Assembly (NCBI GenBank): GCA_021163745.1
Contig: JAGGTM010000027.1
Location: forward strand, 1 to 12,160
Reading direction: 5' to 3'
Origin: a bacterium
Lineage (GTDB): Bacteria; Patescibacteriota; Minisyncoccia; Portnoybacterales; JAGGTM01
DNA: 12,160 nt
Shown here piece after piece: positions 7,603 through 12,160 of this stretch. The position numbers and the translations under genes were made by a program. Position 1 is the stretch's first letter. The number at the start of each line of letters is the position of its first letter. Below the pieces are notes generated by a model, which saw nothing but the letters and a program-made list of their open reading frames with translations, was not told where the DNA came from and did no database searches.

Positions 7603-7627
7603 CAGCCGCTTATCGGCTGTTTTTTTT
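7603..7627 (+). terminator. Rho-independent terminator after the transglycosylase gene
   Basis: A perfect 6-bp GC-rich stem CAGCCG/CGGCTG (7603-7608 with 7614-7619), loop CTTAT, is followed at once by eight T (7620-7627). It closes the aldolase-L25-transglycosylase cluster and separates it from the glycosyltransferase. Confidence 0.9.
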
Positions 7628-7653
7628 GATTTTGATAAATTTTATGATAAAAT
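7626..7653 (+). promoter_or_regulatory. Possible promoter for the GT78-like gene
   Basis: TTGATT (7626-7631) and TAAAAT (7648-7653) are 16 bp apart, just behind the terminator. A start of transcription near 7660 would give a message with only a few leader bases before the ATG at 7664. The match is moderate in very AT-rich DNA, so it is only plausible. Confidence 0.4.
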
Positions 7654-7663
7654 AAAGATTAAA

Positions 7664-8881
7664 ATGAAAATCATTAACCCTTCCGGAATAAAAAAAGCGG
7701 ATTTGATAATAGGTATCCCTTCGCATAACGAAAACAAAGGAATTGGTTTTGTGGTGAAGGAGATTAGTAGTGGTTTAAAAAAGTATTTTTCGGACAAAAA
7801 ATCAGTGATAGTTAATGTAGATAATAATTCTGTTGACGGGACAAAAGAAATATTTTTAAAATCGTCCTCTGACTTAACTGCAAAAAATATTTCTTTTATT
7901 TATTGTTCAACGCCTAAAAATATAAAAGGAAAAGGATATAATTTGCGTAATCTTTTTAAGATTATTAAGAAGTTTAAGGCAGTGGCAGGAGCAACTTTTG
8001 ATGCAGATTTGAAAAGTATTACTCCGCTATGGGTGAAAAAATTAATTTCCCCAGTTTTATCTAAAAAATATGATTTTGTATTTCCTTATTATGCTCGCTT
8101 AGAAAATGATGCGGTTATTACAAATCATTTAGTTTATCCGTTTATTTATGGATTTTTAAATTTAGATATTCGCCAGCCCATTGGAGGAGAATTTGCTTTC
8201 TCTGGCAGATTAGCGAACGACTTTCTTAATTTAAACTGGAGTAAAACAGATTATCAATTCGGAGTGGATATTTTTTTGGGATTAAGTTCTTATTTTTTAG
8301 GAGCAAAAATTTGTCAGGTTAATTTAGGAAAAAAAATTCATAAATCGAGTTTACCTAATTTAGATTGTATGTTTAATCAGGTTACAGAGAGTTTGCTTAA
8401 TGTTATTTTGAGAAATAAAAGCAAAATTAAACTCACTAGCAAGATTCAGGATATTCCGATTTTGGGAGGAGGAAAATTACCTCAAGTTTCGGATATAAAA
8501 CCTAATTTTGAAATTTATGAAAAAATGTTTTTTGACGGGATAAAAAATCACGAAAGGGATATTGATATGTTGCCATCGCAAATTGCGAGAAGGATAAGTG
8601 ATATGTATGTAAAGAGAAAAATGAAGATCGATGGAAAGTTGTGGAGTGAAATAATGTATTACTTGATGACAAAACCTATTCTAAGTGGTTCTTTGCCTAA
8701 AGTATCTATGGATTTTCTAAGGTGTTTGTTTTTTGGAAGAGTTGGTACGTTTTTTGAAGAAACCCTGAATTTTACTCCTTCACAGACCGAAAAAGCCATT
8801 AGAGATGAAGCAGAGATGGTCTTGAAATTTTTTAGGGCAAAACTCAAAGCGCAAAGTGTAAAGTTAAAGCGTAAAGCTTAA
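7664..8881 (+). CDS. GT-A glycosyltransferase related to mannosylglycerate synthase (GT78-like)
   Basis: The protein has 405 residues. It starts like a GT2/GT-A enzyme with IIGIPSHNE (15-23) and VDNNSVDGT (52-60), has the metal/nucleotide-binding DAD (113-115), an RLENDAVITN stretch (145-154), QPIGGEFAFS (171-180), DYQFGVDIFL (196-205) and KIHK (224-227). The order and wording match my memory of Rhodothermus marinus mannosylglycerate synthase: its DAD, its EQPLGGE, its DWGIDTL, and the metal-ligand His in GKAHR followed by a conserved helix. That enzyme transfers mannose from GDP-mannose to glycerate-type acceptors to make a compatible solute. The acceptor and donor here are not determined. 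The last 13 or so codons (Lys-rich, KLKAQSVKLKRKA) are read from repeat DNA, which also supplies the stop. No Shine-Dalgarno is visible. Confidence is high for a glycosyltransferase, moderate for the GT78 link. Confidence 0.8.
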   Translation: MKIINPSGIKKADLIIGIPSHNENKGIGFVVKEISSGLKKYFSDKKSVIVNVDNNSVDGTKEIFLKSSSDLTAKNISFIYCSTPKNIKGKGYNLRNLFKIIKKFKAVAGATFDADLKSITPLWVKKLISPVLSKKYDFVFPYYARLENDAVITNHLVYPFIYGFLNLDIRQPIGGEFAFSGRLANDFLNLNWSKTDYQFGVDIFLGLSSYFLGAKICQVNLGKKIHKSSLPNLDCMFNQVTESLLNVILRNKSKIKLTSKIQDIPILGGGKLPQVSDIKPNFEIYEKMFFDGIKNHERDIDMLPSQIARRISDMYVKRKMKIDGKLWSEIMYYLMTKPILSGSLPKVSMDFLRCLFFGRVGTFFEETLNFTPSQTEKAIRDEAEMVLKFFRAKLKAQSVKLKRKA

Positions 8882-8968
8882 AGCTTAAAGCTTATTAAAG
8901 AAAAAATTTCGCTTTGCGCTTTACGCTGTAGTTTTGCGCTTTGCGTTTTGCACTTTGCGTTTAAATTA
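8838..8968. repeat. Palindromic heptamer repeat overlapping the glycosyltransferase 3' end
   Basis: The left arm (8841-8893) is AAAGCGC/AAAGTGT/AAAGCTT units and includes a 25-mer (8860-8884) one base different from 1887-1911. The right arm (8910-8962) is CGCTTTG/GCGCTTT units, so the two can pair around an A-rich centre (8896-8909). The left arm overlaps the last codons of the glycosyltransferase, and the right arm ends in TTTAAATT, 8 bp before the ATPase start. Bases 8916-8936 match 121-141 before the epimerase with one change. Confidence 0.8.
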
Positions 8969-8975
8969 GAGCAAT

Positions 8976-11648
8976 ATGGAAGAAATCTGGCATTCATTAT
9001 CCAAAGAGAAAATAATTCAGGTTTTGGGAACCTCATTAGATGGACTCTCAAAGAAAGAAGCAGAGTTCCGTCAGAAAAAATACGGGAAAAATTTGCTTCC
9101 TTCCAAAAAACCATTCACAAACTGGAGAATTTTTCTTTCTCAGTTTAAGAGCCCTTTAATTTATATTCTAGTTATCGCCGGAGCAATTGCATTATTTTTA
9201 AAGAAGTTTACGGATTCCGCGGTTATTTTCGCAGCGGTTTTGCTTAATACTATTATTGGATTTATTCAGGAGAGAAAGGCAGACCAGGCCTTGATTAAAC
9301 TTAAAAAGGCCATAAAGCACAAAACAATGGTGATAAGAGAAGGCACGATTAAAATTATTCCCGCAAAAGATGTTGTGGTGGGGGATATTATTTTTATTAA
9401 ATCAGGAGATAAAATTCCCGCTGATGGGAGAATATTATATCAGGAAGGTTTAAAAGTAAATGAGATGAATTTAACCGGGGAATGGCTGGCTTCGGAAAAA
9501 AACACAGAAGTTCTCCCTCCGGATACGCCATTGGCAGACAGAACCAATATGGTCTATATGGGGACAGTAGTAGAAGAAGGAGTAGGAAAGGCAGTGGTAA
9601 CTGCTATTGGCAAAAATACGGAATTGGGCAAAATAACTACTTTAATCAGAGAAATGAAAGAAGAGAAAACTCCCTACCAAAAAAATCTCTCCTGTCTTTC
9701 AAAGATTATCGGAATAGGTTTGGGCTTAATAATATTTTTGATTTTTCTTTTAGGGATAAACGCTGGAAAGCAGATATTGGATATGTTTGCTATATCTGTG
9801 GCACTGGCAGTAGCGGCTATTCCTGAAGGTCTTCCTGCTGCCATTACTGTAATTTTGGCTTTAGGAATGACGAGAATTTTAAAGAGTAAAGGATTAGTAA
9901 GAAAATTAAACTCTGCAGAAACATTAGGATCCGTATCCGTAATTTGCACAGATAAAACGGGGACATTAACTAAAGGAAAAATGAAAATAAGCAGGGTTTT
10001 ATCACCGGTAGAACTTTTAAATCATAGTTTTGATAAAAAGGCGCAGCACTTATGTTTAAAGACAGCAAGTTTAACCGCGGATATATTTATAAAAAATCCC
10101 CACAAACCTAAAAGAAAATGGGTTGTTGTTGGAAGGCCTACTGATAAGGCGTTGTTTGAAGCAGGAATAGATGCCGGGATCAATATAAACAATATCAAGA
10201 AGAGAAAAATAAAAGAAATTTTATTTAACCCCATAAACAAATTCTCCGGTATATACATAAAAGAGAAAAGAGGTGTTAAATTATATTTGTGCGGCGCGCC
10301 CGAAAATATATTAAGAATGTGCAAGTATATACAATTGAAAAGGAAAGAGAAATTGACTAAAGAAATCAAAAGAAAATTGGAAAGAGATTTGGGGGAGTTG
10401 GCTAGTAAGGGGTTAAGAGTGGTGGCTACTTGTTGGGGGAGTTTAGCGCCGGCTTCTGTTAAAGCGGGAAAAATACCGGAAACGATTCCGGAAATAAATA
10501 AAATGGGCCTAATATTTACGGGTTTTATAACATTAAAAGACCCCATAAGAAGAACAGTGAGAAAAGCAATCTCTGTGTGTAAAAAAGCGGGAATTAAAGT
10601 GATTATTGTTACAGGCGACCACAAATTGACCGCAAAGTCAGTGGCAGAAGAGTTGGGTTTTAAAATTAACTCAAAAAATATATTAGAAGGAAAGGATTTA
10701 GATAAATTACCAGAAGAGCAATTCTCAAAAATTCTTCCAAAAATTAAAATTTATGCCAGAGTAGAGCCAAGACATAAATTAAGAATTATAAGGGCGTGGC
10801 AAGAAAAAGGAGAAATCGTGGCGATGACGGGAGATGGTATAAATGATGCTCCTGCGTTAAAAAAAGCAGATATTGGAATAGCGTTAGATTCTGGAACAGA
10901 AGTAGCAAAAGAAAGTGCAGATTTGATTTTGCTAAATAATTCCTTTTCTACAATAATAAAAGGAATAGAAGAAGGAAGAGCGATTTTAGACAATATTCGT
11001 AAAGTAATTACTTATCTTTTATCCGGCTCTTTGAGTGAGGTTATATTAGTAGGAACAAGTATTTTAGTGGGACTTCCTTTACCTATTACTGCAGTACAGA
11101 TTTTATGGATAAATTTAATTGAAGACGGGTTACCTGATTTTGCTTTAGCATTTGAACCCAAAGAAAAGGATATAATGAAGAAGGTAAATGAAAGTTCAAA
11201 AAAAAATTCATTTTTCTTTAAAGATAGATTGCAATTTTTAACTCAGGAAATGAAAGCAATTATTTTTGCTATAGGAATAATTACTAATCTCTTGATATTA
11301 TCTATATTTTTATTTTTCCTTTTTTATAATTTTAATTTAATATATATGCAAACTGCCATATTCGCTATGCTTGGCATAGATTCACTTTTTTATGTATTTT
11401 CTTTAAGAAGTTTAAGAAAAAATATCTGGCACATTAATATATTCTCCAATAAGTTTCTGCTTGTTTCTATTGTTTTGGGAATAGCTGCCCTGCTTATAGC
11501 AATTTATATGCCTTGGTTTAATGAATTATTAGGAACTACACCATTGAATTTTTCTACTTGGGGAATTATTTTAGGAGTAGGAGTTTTTAATTTAGTTTTA
11601 GTTGAGATGATAAAAGCATATTATCTGGTTCGAAAATTCTCTCCTTAA
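8976..11648 (+). CDS. P2-type cation-transporting ATPase, Ca2+-pump-like
   Basis: The protein has 890 residues, full length for a P2 pump. Order: N-terminal actuator part; M1-M2 (about 58-98); A domain with LTGEW (166-170); M3-M4 (about 240-300) with PEGLP (283-287); P domain with phosphorylated Asp in DKTGTLT (326-332); N domain with CGAPENIL (439-446); TGDHK (546-550) and TGDGINDAPA (618-627); then six C-terminal helices (M5-M10). It hydrolyses ATP to move a cation across the inner membrane. PEGLP in M4, Glu in M5 (SLSEV, E688), and N713 and D717 in M6 (WINLIEDGLP) agree with SERCA-type calcium ligands. But SERCA N768 is replaced by Ser, T799 by Glu (E716), and E908 apparently by Asp (D802), so ion selectivity is uncertain. 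The Ser after the catalytic TGE of the A domain is Trp. The gene follows a repeat spacer and has a terminator overlapping its stop. Confidence 0.9.
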   Translation: MEEIWHSLSKEKIIQVLGTSLDGLSKKEAEFRQKKYGKNLLPSKKPFTNWRIFLSQFKSPLIYILVIAGAIALFLKKFTDSAVIFAAVLLNTIIGFIQERKADQALIKLKKAIKHKTMVIREGTIKIIPAKDVVVGDIIFIKSGDKIPADGRILYQEGLKVNEMNLTGEWLASEKNTEVLPPDTPLADRTNMVYMGTVVEEGVGKAVVTAIGKNTELGKITTLIREMKEEKTPYQKNLSCLSKIIGIGLGLIIFLIFLLGINAGKQILDMFAISVALAVAAIPEGLPAAITVILALGMTRILKSKGLVRKLNSAETLGSVSVICTDKTGTLTKGKMKISRVLSPVELLNHSFDKKAQHLCLKTASLTADIFIKNPHKPKRKWVVVGRPTDKALFEAGIDAGININNIKKRKIKEILFNPINKFSGIYIKEKRGVKLYLCGAPENILRMCKYIQLKRKEKLTKEIKRKLERDLGELASKGLRVVATCWGSLAPASVKAGKIPETIPEINKMGLIFTGFITLKDPIRRTVRKAISVCKKAGIKVIIVTGDHKLTAKSVAEELGFKINSKNILEGKDLDKLPEEQFSKILPKIKIYARVEPRHKLRIIRAWQEKGEIVAMTGDGINDAPALKKADIGIALDSGTEVAKESADLILLNNSFSTIIKGIEEGRAILDNIRKVITYLLSGSLSEVILVGTSILVGLPLPITAVQILWINLIEDGLPDFALAFEPKEKDIMKKVNESSKKNSFFFKDRLQFLTQEMKAIIFAIGIITNLLILSIFLFFLFYNFNLIYMQTAIFAMLGIDSLFYVFSLRSLRKNIWHINIFSNKFLLVSIVLGIAALLIAIYMPWFNELLGTTPLNFSTWGIILGVGVFNLVLVEMIKAYYLVRKFSP

Positions 11649-11674
11649 TCTTCTCTTCTCCAAGAAGGGAGATT
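11647..11674 (+). terminator. Terminator hairpin overlapping the ATPase stop codon
   Basis: AATCTTCTCTTCT pairs with AGAAGGGAGATT (one bulged T, one G-U pair) around loop CCA. It begins within the TAA stop and is followed by a T-rich but interrupted tract (ATCTTTCTTAATTTTCT). It is a plausible intrinsic terminator for the ATPase transcript. Confidence 0.6.
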
Positions 11675-11735
11675 ATCTTTCTTAATTTTCTCTTCTGATT
11701 TTTGTCGGACGGCAAGAGGTCCTCCTTTAATCTTT

Positions 11736-11772
11736 CCCCGTCTAAGTTTTTTAAGGAAAAATTTAGGCGGGG
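11736..11772. other. GC-capped 16-bp hairpin
   Basis: CCCCGTCTAAGTTTTT (11736-11751) pairs with AAAAATTTAGGCGGGG (11757-11772) with two G-T wobbles and loop TAAGG. Shape and polarity (C-rich 5' arm, A/T inner stem, G-rich 3' arm) match the hairpin at 2089-2124. Like that one, it sits just upstream of a TTGAC promoter-like box. It could be a second terminator or a repeat element. Confidence 0.7.
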
Positions 11773-11776
11773 TTAT

Positions 11777-11803
11777 TTGACTTTTGAGATCTTAATGTAT
11801 AAT
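11777..11803 (+). promoter_or_regulatory. Orphan promoter-like sequence
   Basis: TTGACT (11777-11782) and a perfect TATAAT (11798-11803) are separated by 15 bp, slightly short; reading TTTGAC instead gives 16. No sizeable gene follows. An ATG at 11813 opens only a 12-codon frame (MYHPTTLVTKLL) before TAA. Repeats and the IS end come next. Either it makes a short RNA or peptide, or its gene was lost. Confidence 0.5.
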
Positions 11804-11864
11804 ATAGTTTAAATGTACCATCCAACCACTTTGGTAACAAAATTATTATAATTCTCTTATTTTA

Positions 11865-12036
11865 GCGCAAGGCGTAAAACGCAACACAAATTTATCTCAA
11901 ATCTCAAATGTCCCGCCCCAAAGGAGCGAGGCTCGCCCAGTCCTACTTTTGGAACAAAAGTAGGGCTGGGCGGCAAATCTCAAATCCAAATCTTAAATCT
12001 CAAAGCTTAGATAAATTCGAATTTCGAATTTCGAAA
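11865..12036. repeat. Heptamer repeats with an 18-bp GC-rich hairpin
   Basis: AAAACGC and AAATCTC units (about 11874-11909) lead into a GC-rich insert. In it, CGCCCAGTCCTACTTTTG (11934-11951) pairs with CAAAAGTAGGGCTGGGCG (11955-11972) over 18 bp with a single G-T wobble and loop GAA. AAATCTC units resume (11974-12006), and the block ends in three tandem 7-bp units TTCGAAT, TTCGAAT, TTCGAAA (12016-12036). The matching right-hand arm of GNNNTTT units seen in the other spacers is absent, as the IS end follows. No gene is seen. Confidence 0.75.
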
Positions 12037-12042
12037 TTGAAA

Positions 12043-12160
12043 TGAGACCCTAACTTTGGAGAGATTTTAGTTCTTTTTCAATTTGTAAAAGTTATGGAGA
12101 AACTCATCCGGGCTTCGACCTTTTAAAGCAGAATGGATTCGTTTTTGGTTCCAGTCATTG
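12043..12160 (-). mobile_element. End of an IS3/IS481-like insertion sequence (partial)
   Basis: A transposase 3' end (stop at 12067-12069) lies 24 bp from a possible terminal sequence TGAGACCCTAACTTTGGAGA starting at 12043, where repeat DNA gives way to unique sequence. A TG dinucleotide at the tip and a short gap between stop codon and end fit IS3/IS481-type elements. The exact tip and inverted repeat cannot be confirmed because the other end is outside the window. Confidence 0.6.
12067..12159 (-). CDS. DDE transposase, C-terminal fragment (runs off the window)
   Basis: Read on the - strand, the last 30 residues before TAA include NDWNQKRIHSALKGRSPDEF followed by a short basic tail. This is the usual end of the integrase-core (rve) domain of IS3/IS481-family transposases (pattern YN..R.HSAL.G.SP.EF). 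The catalytic DDE residues lie beyond the window edge. Family within the DDE group is not certain. Confidence 0.85.
   Translation of the reverse strand, partial: NDWNQKRIHSALKGRSPDEFLHNFYKLKKN

Noticed and set aside
9482..9826. A 114-codon + strand frame overlapping the ATPase
   Set aside because: It is another frame of the A-domain/M3-M4 region, with low-complexity Arg/Ser content and no family resemblance.
10022..10624. A 200-codon reading frame on the - strand inside the ATPase gene
   Set aside because: It lies wholly within the well-supported P/N domains of the ATPase and shows no recognisable motif; it is a shadow of AT-rich coding DNA.

Overview
This is an AT-rich bacterial fragment with seven complete protein genes, all on the + strand and all ending in TAA, plus the end of an insertion sequence on the - strand at the right edge. 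The gene content suggests a Candidate Phyla Radiation (Patescibacteria) genome, probably of the Parcubacteria group. The grounds are: a secreted metallopeptidase ending in the 'RA..DYKVY......KRW' surface repeats that I associate with Parcubacteria, a coiled-coil protein fused to a transglycosylase, a CPR-like P2 ATPase, hardly any recognisable Shine-Dalgarno sequences, and long spacers packed with short repeats. No in-frame TGA interrupts the genes, so the standard bacterial code applies, not the UGA=Gly code of Gracilibacteria/SR1. The taxonomic call is an inference from style, not from a marker gene.

Layout. 1-176: palindromic repeat spacer. 177-1721: UDP-glucuronate-decarboxylase-like sugar epimerase fused to half of a GT-B glycosyltransferase. 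1722-2233: spacer with 7-bp repeats, tandem hairpins, a GC-capped hairpin and a strong sigma-70-type promoter. 2234-4207: secreted HExxH peptidase with an IPT/TIG domain. 4208-4600: large imperfect inverted-repeat spacer. 4601-7561: compact cluster of class II aldolase, ribosomal protein L25 and a secreted coiled-coil/lytic transglycosylase, closed by a good rho-independent terminator at 7603-7627. 7664-8881: mannosylglycerate-synthase-like (GT78-like) glycosyltransferase whose last codons lie inside the next repeat block. 8882-8975: repeat spacer. 8976-11648: P2-type cation (Ca2+-like) ATPase with terminator. 11649-12042: hairpins, an orphan promoter and repeats. 12043-12160: end of an IS with the last 30 residues of its DDE transposase.

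How the genes relate. Three genes concern the cell envelope (nucleotide-sugar/glycosyltransferase fusion, secreted peptidase, peptidoglycan hydrolase). One may make a glycerate-linked compatible solute or glycoconjugate, one pumps cations, and two are housekeeping (glycolysis, ribosome). There is no obvious single pathway.

The most unusual content is between the genes. Every spacer over about 100 bp, except the 7562-7663 terminator/promoter gap, is filled with short repeats of 7-bp period. They read CAAANNN on the left (after a stop codon) and GNNNTTT on the right (before a start codon), so each spacer is a large imperfect palindrome. Specific longer units recur: a 25-mer found three times, a 58-bp unit found twice, and a 21-mer found before two start codons. 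Four C-arm/G-arm hairpins of the same polarity are embedded in or beside these blocks. I cannot assign this to a named repeat family.
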